Of a stretch of DNA of 64,000 nucleotides, positions 27,908 through 37,687 are shown piece by piece. Numbering within the stretch: the stretch's first letter is position 1; the number at the start of each line of letters is the position of its first letter. This stretch comes from Eubacterium limosum (GTDB lineage Bacteria > Bacillota > Clostridia > Eubacteriales > Eubacteriaceae): NCBI RefSeq assembly GCF_000807675.2, contig NZ_CP019962.1:1364001-1428000 (forward strand), written 5' to 3'. Under the pieces are notes generated by a model, which saw nothing but the letters and a program-made list of their open reading frames with translations, made no database searches and had not been told where the DNA came from. Made by a program: the position numbers and the translations under genes.

Positions 27908-28744
27908 ATGGAAAAAATTATCGAGGTTAAAAACCTGTTCTATGAATACCCCAAGACCAATGAAAATGAAAACACCATCGCGCTGCAAGGCGTCGATTTC
28001 AGTATAGAACGCGGGGAGTTCGTGGGCATTATCGGCCATAACGGCTCCGGTAAGTCCACCCTGTCAAAGCTCCTCAACGCCATCATTCAGCCAACAGACG
28101 GCGACGTCGTCGTGAATGGAATGAATACCAAAGATCCTGAACACCTTTGGGATATCCGCCAGACCGCGGGCATGGTTTTCCAGAATCCCGACAACCAGCT
28201 GGTGGCCACCATCGTGGAAGAAGACGTGGCCTTTGGACCGGAAAACCTGGGCATACCGCCGGAGGAAATCCGCAGGCGTGTGGACGAGGCACTCGGCACC
28301 GTCGCCATGGAAGCCTACCGCAGGCAGAAGCCCCATCAGCTGTCCGGCGGCCAGAAACAGCGGATCGCCATTGCCGGCATACTGGCAATGGAACCCGACT
28401 GCATTATTTTTGATGAGCCCACCGCCATGCTCGACCCGTCCGGTCGAAAAGAAGTCATGCGGACCATCAAAAAGCTGAACGAAGAAAAGAAAATGACCGT
28501 GCTGCACATTACCCATTACATGAATGAGCTCATTGACGCAGACCGGATCATTGTACTCGATAAAGGAAAAATCGTCATGCAGGGCAGACCCAAAGAAATC
28601 TTCCGGCAGGTGGACAAGCTGAAAGAAATCGGGCTTGATGTCCCGCAGATGACCGAGCTGGCCCACGATTTACGCCAGTCCGGCTACAATATTCCCGACG
28701 ATATCCTTCATATCGAAGAAATGGTGAATGCCCTATGCCACTAG
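27908..28744 (+). CDS. ecfA1: ECF transporter energizing ATPase A1
   Basis: ATPase of a group II ECF vitamin/metal transporter, working with EcfA2, EcfT and interchangeable substrate-binding S proteins. ATG 27908 gives 278 aa. Walker [11 protein letters not shown]-loop FQNPDNQL (the PDNQ form typical of EcfA1), signature LSGGQKQR and Walker B CIIFDEP are all intact. The ribosome site is weak. The 3' end overlaps ecfA2 by 10 bases. Confidence 0.95.
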   Translation: MEKIIEVKNLFYEYPKTNENENTIALQGVDFSIERGEFVGIIGHNGSGKSTLSKLLNAIIQPTDGDVVVNGMNTKDPEHLWDIRQTAGMVFQNPDNQLVATIVEEDVAFGPENLGIPPEEIRRRVDEALGTVAMEAYRRQKPHQLSGGQKQRIAIAGILAMEPDCIIFDEPTAMLDPSGRKEVMRTIKKLNEEKKMTVLHITHYMNELIDADRIIVLDKGKIVMQGRPKEIFRQVDKLKEIGLDVPQMTELAHDLRQSGYNIPDDILHIEEMVNALCH

Positions 28745-29601
28745 AAATACGACATTTAGATCATACCTACTCCGAGGGCTCACCCTTTGAGTTTAAGGCA
28801 CTGAAAGACATCAACCTGAACATTGAGGACGGCCAGTTTGTGGGATTAATCGGCCACACCGGCTCCGGAAAATCCACTCTGATCCAGCACCTCAACGGGC
28901 TGCTTCAGCCCACAGGCGGCACCGTCCTGTTTAACGGGGCAGACATCTTTAGCGAGAAAAAGGAAGCCCTGATTCAGATCCGCCATAAAATCGGACTGGT
29001 TTTCCAGTATCCCGAACACCAGCTGTTCGAGGAGACAGTGGAAAAGGACGTGTCCTTCGGCCCCAAAAACCTGGGGCTCGACGAAGCAGAGATCAGCCGG
29101 CGCGTGAAGCACGCCATCAAAATGGTCGGGCTGAACTATGAAAAAGTCAAGGATAAGTCCCCCTTTGAGCTGTCCGGCGGGCAGATGCGGCGGGTCGCCA
29201 TTGCCGGCGTCCTGGCCATGGACCCCGACGTACTCATCCTGGACGAGCCCACAGCAGGTCTGGACCCCAGCGGACGGGACGAGATTTTAAACCAGATCAA
29301 AACCCTGCATGAGAAAAAGAAAATCACCGTTATCCTCGTGTCCCACAGCATGGAGGACGTGGGTAAGCTGGTGGATAAAATCATCGTCATGCACGCCGGA
29401 GAGGTCGTCTTTTTCGACACCCCGGCCAAGGTTTTTACCCAGATCGACACCCTCGAGTCCATCGGGCTGGCAGTACCCGAGGTCACCTACCTCATGCGTG
29501 AGCTTAAGAAAAAATATCCGGATATCCGTGAGGATATCTTTACCGTCGAAGCCGCAAGGCAGGAGATCGAGCGGGTAGTGAGGAGAGAAAGCGATGTTTA
29601 A
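28735..29601 (+). CDS. ecfA2: ECF transporter energizing ATPase A2
   Basis: Partner ATPase, 288 aa. Walker [11 protein letters not shown]-loop [13 protein letters not shown] (the YPEHQ form of EcfA2), signature LSGGQMRR, Walker [13 protein letters not shown]. It begins within ecfA1 and ends within ecfT, so the three are translationally coupled. Confidence 0.95.
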   Translation: MPLEIRHLDHTYSEGSPFEFKALKDINLNIEDGQFVGLIGHTGSGKSTLIQHLNGLLQPTGGTVLFNGADIFSEKKEALIQIRHKIGLVFQYPEHQLFEETVEKDVSFGPKNLGLDEAEISRRVKHAIKMVGLNYEKVKDKSPFELSGGQMRRVAIAGVLAMDPDVLILDEPTAGLDPSGRDEILNQIKTLHEKKKITVILVSHSMEDVGKLVDKIIVMHAGEVVFFDTPAKVFTQIDTLESIGLAVPEVTYLMRELKKKYPDIREDIFTVEAARQEIERVVRRESDV

Positions 29602-30415
29602 AGATATCACCATCGGACAGTACTATCCCACCGATTCCATCATTCACCGGCTCGACCCCCGGACCAAGATCATTTTTACCTTTGCCTACATTGTCATGCT
29701 CTTTGTCGTCAACAATCTGTGGGGCTATATTGCAGCCTTCGCGCTGCTGGTCGGCATCATCATTGCCTCCCGGATTCCACTGTCCTACATTGTGCGCGGG
29801 GTTAAGGGGCTGATCTTTATCATCCTGCTGACCGTCATTCTCAACCTATTTATGACGCCGGGGACTGAAATCGCCAGCCTTGGACCGCTGCATATTACCA
29901 TGGAAGGGGTAAAGGTCGCCGTCTTTATGGCCATGCGTCTGATTTTCTTAGTCGTCGGCACCAGCATCATGACCCTGACCACCTCACCCATTGACCTGAC
30001 CGACGGCATGGAGTTCTGTATGAAGGGCATTCCTTTTGTGCGCCGTTATGCCCATGAGCTGGCCATGATGATGTCCATCGCCCTTCGGTTTATCCCGACC
30101 CTGATGGAAGAAACGGACCGGATCATGAAAGCACAGAAGGCCAGAGGCGCCAACTTTGAGACCGGCAATATCATTTCAAGGGCCAAAGCTCTGATCCCCA
30201 TACTGGTGCCGCTGTTCATCAGCGCCTTCAGGCGGGCCGATGAGCTGGCAACCGCCATGGAAGCGCGGTGCTACCGGGGCGGCGAAAACCGCACCCGTAT
30301 GAACCAGCTGAAATTTGCAAAGCGCGACGGTTTTGCGTTCGCCATGATGTTCGTCATGATTGCGGTCTTTATCCTGTCGCGGTTGATTACCATACCGCTG
30401 ATTTTTCCAGCGTGA
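29594..30415 (+). CDS. ecfT: ECF transporter transmembrane subunit T
   Basis: 273-residue membrane scaffold with about five or six hydrophobic segments. Coupling helices carry the two Ala-Arg-type motifs: [11 protein letters not shown] and [12 protein letters not shown], which seat in the ATPases. No S component is encoded next to it, as usual for group II systems located after the ribosomal operon. Confidence 0.95.
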   Translation: MFKDITIGQYYPTDSIIHRLDPRTKIIFTFAYIVMLFVVNNLWGYIAAFALLVGIIIASRIPLSYIVRGVKGLIFIILLTVILNLFMTPGTEIASLGPLHITMEGVKVAVFMAMRLIFLVVGTSIMTLTTSPIDLTDGMEFCMKGIPFVRRYAHELAMMMSIALRFIPTLMEETDRIMKAQKARGANFETGNIISRAKALIPILVPLFISAFRRADELATAMEARCYRGGENRTRMNQLKFAKRDGFAFAMMFVMIAVFILSRLITIPLIFPA

Positions 30416-30477
30416 TCATAGAAACATCCAGGACCGGTAAAATCTGCCGGTCCCGATTTATTTAAAGGAATCATACC

Positions 30478-31212
30478 ATGAAAAATATCCAGATGATCAT
30501 CGCCTACAAAGGCACCCGCTACGCCGGATGGCAGCGCCAGCCAAATGTCCTTACCATCGAGGAAGTCTTAACAGGCGCCATCGAGGCCATAACCGGCGAG
30601 ACCGTCACCCTTTACGGCTCCGGCCGTACCGACGCGGGCGTCCACGCCCTTGGGCAAAGCGCAAACTTCCATACCGAGAGCCGGGTACCGCCGGAACGTT
30701 TTGCGGCCGCCCTCAACACCAAGCTGCCAGAGGACATTCGTGTGCTGTCAAGCTGTGAGGCCCCAGAAGGCTTTCACAGCCGCTATTCGGCAAAAGGCAA
30801 GGTGTATACCTACCAGCTCGATTTAAATCCGGTTTCAAGCCCGTTTTACGCCGAATACAGCTGGCATATTAACTATCCTGTGGATGTTTCCAGAATAAAG
30901 GCGGCGTCAGCGGCCTTTTTGGGTGAGCACGACTTCCGCGGCTTTATGGCTGCCGGCAGCAGCGTCAGGGGAACCGTCCGCACCGTCCGTGCCATTACCT
31001 TTGAGCAGGATGGGGCGCTGCTGCGCATGACTTATACGGGCAATGGCTTTCTGTACAACATGGTCCGGATCATGACCGGCACCCTGGCGGAAATAGGAAT
31101 GGGCAGGATAAAGGCTGAAGCGCTGCCGGGAATCATCACCTCCTGTGACAGAAAACAGGCCGGAATGACCGCGCCGCCCCAGGGCCTTTTTCTGCGGGAA
31201 GTGCTGTATTGA
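30478..31212 (+). CDS. truA: tRNA pseudouridine38-40 synthase
   Basis: Forms pseudouridine in the anticodon arm at positions 38–40. 244 aa; catalytic Asp52 in GSGRTDAGVHALGQ, and YTGNGFLYNMVRIMTGTL near the C-terminus. Location between ecfT and rplM matches Bacillus. Confidence 0.97.
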   Translation: MKNIQMIIAYKGTRYAGWQRQPNVLTIEEVLTGAIEAITGETVTLYGSGRTDAGVHALGQSANFHTESRVPPERFAAALNTKLPEDIRVLSSCEAPEGFHSRYSAKGKVYTYQLDLNPVSSPFYAEYSWHINYPVDVSRIKAASAAFLGEHDFRGFMAAGSSVRGTVRTVRAITFEQDGALLRMTYTGNGFLYNMVRIMTGTLAEIGMGRIKAEALPGIITSCDRKQAGMTAPPQGLFLREVLY

Positions 31213-31251
31213 AAAAACATCAAAAAAGCCTGAAAATTAAGCAAAAAAGAA

Positions 31252-31280
31252 TTGACACACCAGGTGAGATGTAATAGAAT
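31252..31280 (+). promoter_or_regulatory. rplM–rpsI promoter
   Basis: TTGACA (31252–31257), 17-bp spacer, TAGAAT (31275–31280), close to consensus. Confidence 0.88.
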
Positions 31281-31286
31281 ATAGCG

Positions 31287-31418
31287 TGGACGTTATTGTA
31301 TCACTAGCCCCGATACATTGATGAACGTGTTCCGGTAACCCCCACTTTTACCGGAAAGACACTATAGATTAAACATAGAATAACTGAGTTTTTTAGAAGA
31401 ATGAAGGAGGAGCTTGAG
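31287..31418 (+). promoter_or_regulatory. rplM leader, probable L13 autoregulatory RNA
   Basis: About 130 nt of leader with the perfect 9-bp hairpin TTCCGGTAA/TTACCGGAA and an outer pairing GACGTT/AACGT. A structured L13 leader before rplM is a known feature of Bacillota; identity with that family is inferred from position and shape. Confidence 0.55.
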
Positions 31419-31856
31419 ATGAATTCAAACGCAACAAAAATGCCAAAATCTCATGAAATAGAGCGTAAATGGTACGTTGTTGACGCCGAAGGAAAAGTAT
31501 TAGGCCGTTTAGCAACAGAAGTAGCCAACATTTTAAGAGGAAAGAACAAACCATATTTTGCACCACACGTAGACTGCGGTGACTTTGTGATCATTATTAA
31601 TGCCGACAAGATTGTATTAACCGGTAACAAATTAGATCAGAAATTATACAAAACTTATTCCGGACATCCAGGTGGATTAAAGGAAGTAACATACAGAAAA
31701 TTCTTAGCAGACAAACCAGAATTACTGGTTACCAAAGCTGTTAAAGGCATGGTTCCCCACAATAAACTGGGCAGCCAGATCATGACCAAATTAAAGGTTT
31801 ATGCAGGCAATGAACATCCGCATGCTGCACAGCAACCAGAAGCTTTAGAAATTTAA
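31419..31856 (+). CDS. rplM: Ribosomal protein uL13
   Basis: Early 50S assembly protein. ATG 31419 is chosen because AAGGAGGAG lies seven to eight bases upstream; the ATG at 31401 precedes that site. 145 aa: [47 protein letters not shown]. Confidence 0.98.
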   Translation: MNSNATKMPKSHEIERKWYVVDAEGKVLGRLATEVANILRGKNKPYFAPHVDCGDFVIIINADKIVLTGNKLDQKLYKTYSGHPGGLKEVTYRKFLADKPELLVTKAVKGMVPHNKLGSQIMTKLKVYAGNEHPHAAQQPEALEI

Positions 31857-31880
31857 TGCTAAGAAGGGAGAAAAAATAGA

Positions 31881-32273
31881 ATGGCAAAAGTACAATATTT
31901 TGGAACAGGTAGAAGAAAAACCTCTGTCGCCAGAGTTCGTTTATTACCAGGCGAAGGCAAATTCGTCATCAATGGCCGCGATATCGATGAATACTTCGGT
32001 ATGGAAACTTTAAAAGTGATCGCAAAACAGCCATTAACCTTAACAGGAACCACTGATACTTTTGACGTAATCGTCAATGTATACGGCGGCGGCTTCACCG
32101 GCCAGGCTGGTGCAATCCGTCACGGTATCGCAAGAGCTTTACTCGAAGCCGATGCCAACTTAAGACCAGAACTGAAAAAAGCCGGTTACTTAACCCGTGA
32201 CCCAAGAATGACCGAAAGAAAGAAATACGGTCTCAAAAAAGCACGTCGTGCGCCACAGTTCTCCAAGAGATAG
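31881..32273 (+). CDS. rpsI: Ribosomal protein uS9
   Basis: 30S protein whose C-terminal tail touches P-site tRNA. 130 aa: [39 protein letters not shown] and the terminal [11 protein letters not shown]. The last codons form part of a direct repeat found again at 61551, and a mobile element begins right behind the TAG stop. The integration therefore leaves the protein intact. Confidence 0.98.
   Translation: MAKVQYFGTGRRKTSVARVRLLPGEGKFVINGRDIDEYFGMETLKVIAKQPLTLTGTTDTFDVIVNVYGGGFTGQAGAIRHGIARALLEADANLRPELKKAGYLTRDPRMTERKKYGLKKARRAPQFSKR
32263..32272. repeat. Candidate attL core in the rpsI 3' end
   Basis: CCAAGAGATA, covering the last two codons and most of the stop, recurs exactly at 61551–61560. 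The rpsI 3' end is a known target for tyrosine-integrase elements in Bacillota. A 10-bp match alone is weak; position at both island edges is the main support. Confidence 0.45.
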
Positions 32274-32432
32274 ATTTTACACTTTTTCGAGGAATTGTTT
32301 ATGGCTGGGTTTTGTTGTAAAGGCCCGGAAATACAAGGTTTATAGACGTTGTGAAAAGTTGTCAGCTGCATTGGATTTTTGATGGTATGCAACACAAATG
32401 CAACAAGCATGCAACATTAGTATTAGATATTC

Positions 32433-32475
32433 AGGACATTTTCCAGGACACGGTTCTTTGGAAAATGTCCTTTTT
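32433..32475. terminator. Bidirectional terminator at the integrase 3' end
   Basis: AGGACATTTTCCA (32433–32445)/TGGAAAATGTCCT (32459–32471) with a T run on the plus strand. It overlaps the integrase stop region. The rest of 32274–32432 holds no gene; it includes repeated GCAACA words that might be integrase-binding sites. Confidence 0.75.
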
Positions 32476-33529
32476 ATATTTTGTTGATGGCATTGACCAG
32501 TTCCTGGGGATCAAAATGTGTATATACTTTTTCACTCAAGGACATTGCGCCAGAATGTCCCACAATTTTCTTTATAATTGTTTCATTGACATTCGCTGCG
32601 GCCAGAAGTGAAATGCAGGTATGCCTGCAGCAGTGGGGTGTCTGATCCCAATTGAAATTGTCCATAATGGGCTTGAAATAACTGTCATAGTAATTTCGAT
32701 ATTTAAATTGCTTACCATCCTCAGTATGAATAAGGTAAGGGCATTCAGGGTGATCTTCATACCACCATTGATAAAATGAAAAGACTTTTTCAGCAATAGG
32801 CACCTTGCGAATACCATTTTCCGTTTTTGAGTCTATAACATCAAAGAAACGTTTTTCAAGGTTAACATCTTCTTTTTTTAAATTTAAAAATTCTGATATT
32901 CTTACGCCATTATAAATAAGCATAAGAATAACTTGATAGTATCGATCATTCTCTAAATCCCAGAGAGTTTTAATCTGCTCATCACTAAATTTCTTGCGAT
33001 TAAACTGGTTGGGATTTTTATCTTTATACTGCAAAATATCGACAAATTGTGAGTAATCTTTGTTGCAGATTTCATTCATTAAAGCATAATCATAAAGCTG
33101 ATTGAACAAAACTTTTAATTTTCTCAAGGTTGGATAGTTCTTTCCGCAATGATCAATAATATACTGCAAATCGGACAGTTTAATCTCCTTAAAAACTTTG
33201 TTATACAAAGTGTCACACAGCTTGTAGGAAGCATTGTAGCCCTTAATATTTGATTCGGAACAGGTTGAAAATTTCTTTTCAGACCATTTTTCAAAAACTT
33301 CCTCAAAGGTTATCTTTGAAGCGTTGATGTCATAGGGGTTTTTATTGTAGTCTGCCAACATTTGAAGACCGTCCGCTTTTGTGGGAGCATAACCGATAAT
33401 GACATATTCCTGTTTTTTCTTTTTTGTATCCTCATCAATTTTCCATCCGACTGTTTTTCGGACAATGTACGGCTTTCGGCGCTTGCCGGAGAGCTTAACG
33501 ACACTGCCGTAACCATTTGGTAGCCTCAT
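32474..33529 (-). CDS. int: Tyrosine recombinase (integrase) of the mobile element
   Basis: Catalyses site-specific integration and excision. The start is placed at the ATG whose complement is 33527–33529 because AAAGGA lies nine bases upstream; earlier in-frame ATGs overlap that site. An N-terminal arm-binding region (LPNGYGSVVKLSGKRRKPY) and a core-binding domain precede the catalytic domain: first Arg in IYNGVRISEFL, HxxR in PHCCRHTCISLL, and nucleophile Tyr in EKVYTHF. It is oriented toward rpsI, as expected for an integrase beside attL. Confidence 0.95.
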   Translation of the reverse strand: MRLPNGYGSVVKLSGKRRKPYIVRKTVGWKIDEDTKKKKQEYVIIGYAPTKADGLQMLADYNKNPYDINASKITFEEVFEKWSEKKFSTCSESNIKGYNASYKLCDTLYNKVFKEIKLSDLQYIIDHCGKNYPTLRKLKVLFNQLYDYALMNEICNKDYSQFVDILQYKDKNPNQFNRKKFSDEQIKTLWDLENDRYYQVILMLIYNGVRISEFLNLKKEDVNLEKRFFDVIDSKTENGIRKVPIAEKVFSFYQWWYEDHPECPYLIHTEDGKQFKYRNYYDSYFKPIMDNFNWDQTPHCCRHTCISLLAAANVNETIIKKIVGHSGAMSLSEKVYTHFDPQELVNAINKI

Positions 33530-33594
33530 ACATACCATTCCTTTCATAATAAATTTTATGTTATAGGACAAGCGTCCTGATAACAGCCTTAAGC

Positions 33595-34131
33595 TTATTC
33601 ATCATGATTATCGGATTTATCCGTTAAAAGTGAATCTGAATAATGAGCTAATTTTTTCTCCTGCCATTCTGTATAGCTTTTTTTAGAAATCCAGTCAGTT
33701 TCTAAGAGATCGCGATGATTTTCGTAGTCTTCTAAAATTAGACAAATGGAAGAATTATGTTTATGCTCTTTGTCCTGCCCGTCAAAAACAATTGAGCAAC
33801 TCCATTTGCCATCTTTTTTTGGCTTTTTTATGTCAAGGTCAAAATGCACTTCTTGTTTGTCATCTAACTGAAACAAAAAATTGATTAAATCGGCAACACA
33901 TGTGACTTCAATATTACTTGTTGAATAGTAACCTAATAGATAGGCAGGGCTCGTTTTTAAAACTTTGGCAATATCATTGATTGTTGCAATGTTGAGCTCA
34001 ATTTCTCCGCTTTCGTATTTTTGAACCGTCCGTAATGACTTGTTAAGAGCATCGGCGAGATCTGTTTGACTCAGTTTCAATAATTTGCGGGATTCCTTAA
34101 TACGAGCTCCAATTTCTTGAGATTTACACAT
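33595..34131 (-). CDS. XRE-family repressor of the mobile element
   Basis: 178 aa. An N-terminal helix-turn-helix (GARIKESRKLLKLSQTDLAD, LNKSLRTVQKYESGEIELN) is followed by a poorly conserved ~110-residue effector domain. AAAGGA precedes the ATG by eight bases. It is divergent from the small XRE gene, with a perfect palindrome between them, so it probably represses both directions and controls excision/replication. Confidence 0.85.
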   Translation of the reverse strand: MCKSQEIGARIKESRKLLKLSQTDLADALNKSLRTVQKYESGEIELNIATINDIAKVLKTSPAYLLGYYSTSNIEVTCVADLINFLFQLDDKQEVHFDLDIKKPKKDGKWSCSIVFDGQDKEHKHNSSICLILEDYENHRDLLETDWISKKSYTEWQEKKLAHYSDSLLTDKSDNHDE

Positions 34132-34182
34132 TTTCTTAATCCTTTCTTAAATAAATGTATTTTGAGACAATCTAAAGGTCTT

Positions 34183-34210
34183 TAAATGTAAAGTGATCAC
34201 TTTACATTTA
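34183..34210. promoter_or_regulatory. Perfect 28-bp palindromic operator
   Basis: Symmetric about GTGATCAC (34193–34200), with arms extending to TAAATG/CATTTA. It lies in the 213-bp divergent region between the two XRE genes and 62 bp above the rightward -35 box. Confidence 0.8.
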
Positions 34211-34271
34211 TATTAACACAAAGAAAAACGAATTTCAAGTACATATTATGAAATAAAAATACATAATTATA

Positions 34272-34301
34272 TTGACTTGCCTTAAAGATATGTATTATAA
34301 T
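34272..34301 (+). promoter_or_regulatory. Rightward promoter of the mobile-element operon
   Basis: TTGACT (34272–34277), 18-bp spacer, TATAAT (34296–34301). It precedes the small XRE, HTH and ATPase genes. Confidence 0.8.
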
Positions 34302-34344
34302 TTCATTATACGAACTAGAATGCATATAAATAAGGAGGATAAAC

Positions 34345-34539
34345 ATGCAGATCGATTTAATGAAGTTTCAGATTTTAATGGCTCAGAAAAATTTTAATAT
34401 TTCTAAATTGGCAGAAGAGAGCAATGTTTCCAGACAGACGATTTCCTGTATTAAGGCCGGGAAAAGCTGTACACCTATTACAGTGTGTAAACTGGCGAAA
34501 GCTCTTGACGTTGAGATGGAAGAAATTTTAAAGGAGTGA
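34345..34539 (+). CDS. Small Cro/C1-type DNA-binding protein
   Basis: 64 aa, almost entirely a helix-turn-helix domain: NISKLAEESNVSRQTISCIKAGK, then ITVCKLAKALDVEMEEIL. AAGGAGGATAAAC precedes the ATG. Probably the Cro-like counterpart of the divergent repressor. Confidence 0.88.
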   Translation: MQIDLMKFQILMAQKNFNISKLAEESNVSRQTISCIKAGKSCTPITVCKLAKALDVEMEEILKE

Positions 34540-34545
34540 GGGAAA

Positions 34546-34782
34546 ATGTTGGATTATCAGAAATTATATGTGGAATTGCCAAAATTTAAAGGGCGAAACG
34601 TTCCGATTACAGAGATTGCAAAAGTTATGGGTAAGGATGCCCAGTATATTCGTATCGGATTACAGCAAGGAATTTTCAAATTTGGTTATGCTTTTAAGCT
34701 TAAGGATTCATCCGAATATAATTATTATTGCCCTGACCGTAAGGTGTGGGAGGAAACAGGCTATTTTAACGAGGAGGGATAA
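34546..34782 (+). CDS. Small DNA-binding protein, excisionase/helix-turn-helix-like
   Basis: 78 aa: PITEIAKVMGKDAQYIRIGL resembles a helix-turn-helix, followed by GIFKFGYAFKLKDSSEYNYY, a pattern seen in small proteins of mobile elements. Six bases after the XRE gene and just before the ATPase gene. A directionality (Xis) or replication-accessory role is inference. Confidence 0.65.
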   Translation: MLDYQKLYVELPKFKGRNVPITEIAKVMGKDAQYIRIGLQQGIFKFGYAFKLKDSSEYNYYCPDRKVWEETGYFNEEG

Positions 34783-34784
34783 TA

Positions 34785-35810
34785 TTGGATGAGAAACGAT
34801 CAGATGCAAATTTGAAAGATTCACAGGAGCTTAAGCTTGTACAGCTGTCTGAGATACAGGCAGAGGAAGTCGAATGGCTTTGGTATCCTTTTATTCCTTT
34901 TGGGAAAATCACTTTATTACAAGGGGATCCGGGATGTGGCAAAACATTTCTTATTTTAAAGTTAATCGCATTATTGACACGCGGTTTGTCTTTGCCGGAA
35001 TGTAAGGGAGAGCCTTTGCCCCCCTTTAATGTTATTTATCAAACCGCAGAAGATGGGATAGCAGATACAATCAAACCCCGTCTGGAACAGGCAGGGGCAG
35101 ATTGTGAAAAAGTGTTTGTGATTGATGAAAGTAAAAATCCACTTTCATTTATTGATGCACGAATTGAGCAGGCAATTATTCAACAGAAGGCACGCCTTTT
35201 AATTCTAGACCCCTTACAGGCATATCTCGGTGAGATGGTTGATATGAATCAGTCCAATAAAGTTCGACCGCAGTTTGCAAGACTGGCAAGTATTGCAGAG
35301 CGGACAGGCTGTTCAATTATTTTAATCGGTCACCTTAACAAAAAAGAAGGCACTAAGGATTTATATCGCGCACTCGGTTCAATTGACATTGCGGCAGCTG
35401 TTCGCAGTGTCCTGCTGGTTACAGAAGCAATAGAAAATAAAGGGCGTAAAGTTCTGTTACAGCTTAAAAATAATTTAGCGCCAATGTGTCCCGGAATAGA
35501 ATTTGAACTTGGAGAAGCAGTACACTTCTTGGGCTATACAGATATTCCTGCAGAAACTTTTTTGAAAGGAATGGAAAAGCTTCAAGAAAAATCACAAGCT
35601 GAAAAATTTAATAAAGCACTTAAACGGATTCCAGAAATTTTATCCGAGCAGTCAGATTTAAGAATGCCATCTACTGAGATAATTCAAAGACTGGTTGATG
35701 AAGGGATCGGGAAACGAACCGCAGATAAAGCCAAGAAAGAACTAAATATTCTATCAGCCAAAGAGTATAATATCTGGTATTGGTATCTGGATCATCCAGC
35801 CGAAAGTTAA
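34785..35810 (+). CDS. RepA-like hexameric helicase/AAA ATPase
   Basis: 341 aa. TTG start after GAGGAGGGATAATA. Walker A GDPGCGKTFLILKLIALL, Walker B LLILDPLQAYLG, and SIILIGHLNKKEG mark the RecA-like fold of plasmid RepA/DnaB-type helicases. The C-terminal ~80 residues look like a winged-helix (STEIIQRLVDEGIGKRTADKAKK). It suggests the excised element can replicate. Confidence 0.85.
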   Translation: MDEKRSDANLKDSQELKLVQLSEIQAEEVEWLWYPFIPFGKITLLQGDPGCGKTFLILKLIALLTRGLSLPECKGEPLPPFNVIYQTAEDGIADTIKPRLEQAGADCEKVFVIDESKNPLSFIDARIEQAIIQQKARLLILDPLQAYLGEMVDMNQSNKVRPQFARLASIAERTGCSIILIGHLNKKEGTKDLYRALGSIDIAAAVRSVLLVTEAIENKGRKVLLQLKNNLAPMCPGIEFELGEAVHFLGYTDIPAETFLKGMEKLQEKSQAEKFNKALKRIPEILSEQSDLRMPSTEIIQRLVDEGIGKRTADKAKKELNILSAKEYNIWYWYLDHPAES

Positions 35811-35900
35811 GGATGCAAGGTTGTACGCTTCTATATAAATGCAATCTTAAAATACTTTGTTAAAGATTGCATTTTGTAAAGAGTGTGCAATCTTGCATCC
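35811..35900. repeat. Nested inverted repeats after the ATPase gene, possible replication origin
   Basis: The outer pair GGATGCAAG (35811–35819)/CTTGCATCC (35892–35900) encloses a perfect 12-bp hairpin, AAATGCAATCTT (35837–35848)/AAGATTGCATTT (35863–35874). TGCAATCTT occurs again at 35886. The location directly after a RepA-like gene fits an origin, but a terminator role is also possible. Confidence 0.5.
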
Positions 35901-35985
35901 TTTTCCAGAGATACAAAGAATAAAGAAGCAGCCAAATGTCACAGGGTGTAACAAGCATTGGCTTTGTGTTGCCACGCCGCCGAAA

Positions 35986-36004
35986 CAGGGGGCAAAGCCC
36001 CCTG
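35986..36004. promoter_or_regulatory. Candidate oriT hairpin before mobC
   Basis: CAGGGGGC-AAA-GCCCCCTG, then CAACCCCC, immediately upstream of mobC and the relaxase gene, the usual position for oriT in MobP-type elements. The nick site is not identified. Confidence 0.45.
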
Positions 36005-36033
36005 CAACCCCCATTTTATAAAAGGAGAATACC

Positions 36034-36375
36034 ATGAGAAATCGAAGAGAAACCATTCAAATAAGAGTGCGGGAAGATGAAAAAAATCAGATCATTACCA
36101 ATAGTCAAAAGTGTGGATTAAGCGTTTCCGAATACCTGCGGATGCTGGCCAGAGGGTATGAACCGAAGCCATTGCCCCCCATCCAATACAATGAAATGAT
36201 GGAACTGTTATACGATATACGCTATGCCTTGGGCGATTATGACGCCCCAGAAGCCATCGCTGTTTTAGAAGAAACCCTGCTAGAAATGCACGCCGTTTTA
36301 GCCCCGGAAAGGAGAAAAGACAATGGCCATCACCAAAATCTGGCCCGTCAAGGACAGCCTGAACCGCGTCATTGA
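36034..36375 (+). CDS. mobC: Relaxosome accessory protein, MobC family
   Basis: 113 aa. An N-terminal ribbon-helix-helix region (ETIQIRVREDEKNQIITNSQ, LSVSEYLRMLARGYEP) binds oriT DNA and recruits the relaxase. AAAGGAGAATACC precedes the ATG. Its 3' end overlaps the relaxase gene by 53 bases in another frame, which ties their translation. Confidence 0.85.
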   Translation: MRNRRETIQIRVREDEKNQIITNSQKCGLSVSEYLRMLARGYEPKPLPPIQYNEMMELLYDIRYALGDYDAPEAIAVLEETLLEMHAVLAPERRKDNGHHQNLARQGQPEPRH

Positions 36376-37687
36376 GTATGCCAAAAACGTTGATAAAACC
36401 GAAAATCCTGACTTCCTAAACGCCGATTTATACCAGGTGCTGCACTACGCAGCCGATGAAAACAAGACCAGATTTGAGCGACAATACTACGTAACCGGCA
36501 TCAACTGTGCCGTGGAAACCGCCGGCCAGCAGATGCAGATCACCAAAGAAAGGTTTGGAAAAACAGGAGGAACCCTGGCCCATCACGCCTGTCAAAGCTT
36601 CAAACCCGACGAGCTTACCCCCAAAGCGTGCCACGCGATCGGGGTCAAGCTTGCACAAAAAATGTGGGGTGACAAATATGAAGTAATCGTGAGCACCCAC
36701 CTCAATACCAACTGCCTGCATAACCATTTCGTCATCAATTCCGTCTCTTTTATTGACGGAAAGAAGTACAATGAACGCAAAGCAGAATACCAGCGGATGC
36801 GGGATACCTCCGACGCACTCTGCCGAGAGTACCATCTATCCGTGATTGAAAATCCCACAAAACGCAAACGGAGTCAAGGCCTTTACCAGGCAGAAAAGCG
36901 GGGAGAGCTGACACGCTATGCACTTTATCGCTCCGATATCGACGAAGCCATTGAACGCTCAATGACGATGAAAGAATTCTATGACTACCTGAGACGAAAA
37001 GGCTACCAGATTAAAGGAAAAGTCGATTCCTGCGCGCTGAAGCTGCCACATTATCCACGCTTCACACGCTTTAAAACACTCGGAGAAGCCTACTCCGTGC
37101 TGCAAATTCAGGATCAGATTTACCGGCAAAGAGGACCAGAAGTTCGGGAAAAAAGCAAAGAACCCATTTTATTCTTTGTGCCCACACCAAAGAAATTGCA
37201 GATTGAAGACATACTGGGGTTTGGTGAGGAGTTTCGAAAACTCCGCAACCTTTACCTGTTCTTCTGCTACCAATTGGGGATCTACCCCAAAAACAAAGGA
37301 CAGGTTTCAATGAGCCCCAAGATCAAAGAAGAAGTGCGCCGCATGGAAGAAATATCCCAGCAGACCATCTTTTTATGCAAATATCAGATTGATACCTATG
37401 AACAGCTTAAGGAAAAAGAGGCAGAAATTCGTACAGAGTTGGATGCCTTGATCGACAAAAGAAAGAAACTTACAAACAAGATGCGGCGAGCTGCACCTGA
37501 GGAAAAAGAGACCTTAAGCCAGCAGAAAAAAGGTTTGACGGATCAGATTTCAGTACTTCGGAAAGATTTGAAGTTGGCACTTGGTGTGGAAAAACGTTCA
37601 CTAGACATGGTCGATCGGATCAAAGCCACAGACAGGGCTATGAATAAAGAAAAAGAAAGTATTCATAGAGAAGATAGAATTCGATAA
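36323..37687 (+). CDS. Relaxase, MobP/VirD2-like
   Basis: Nicks oriT and leads the transferred strand. 454 aa. The N-terminal relaxase domain has Tyr in RVIEYAKN, and the His-rich metal motif VSTHLNTNCLHNHFVINSVS. The segment KYNERKAEYQRMRDTSD is typical of Bacillota mobilisation proteins. The C-terminal ~140 residues are strongly charged coiled coil. AAAGGAGAAAAGACA precedes the ATG inside mobC. Confidence 0.92.
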   Translation: MAITKIWPVKDSLNRVIEYAKNVDKTENPDFLNADLYQVLHYAADENKTRFERQYYVTGINCAVETAGQQMQITKERFGKTGGTLAHHACQSFKPDELTPKACHAIGVKLAQKMWGDKYEVIVSTHLNTNCLHNHFVINSVSFIDGKKYNERKAEYQRMRDTSDALCREYHLSVIENPTKRKRSQGLYQAEKRGELTRYALYRSDIDEAIERSMTMKEFYDYLRRKGYQIKGKVDSCALKLPHYPRFTRFKTLGEAYSVLQIQDQIYRQRGPEVREKSKEPILFFVPTPKKLQIEDILGFGEEFRKLRNLYLFFCYQLGIYPKNKGQVSMSPKIKEEVRRMEEISQQTIFLCKYQIDTYEQLKEKEAEIRTELDALIDKRKKLTNKMRRAAPEEKETLSQQKKGLTDQISVLRKDLKLALGVEKRSLDMVDRIKATDRAMNKEKESIHREDRIR

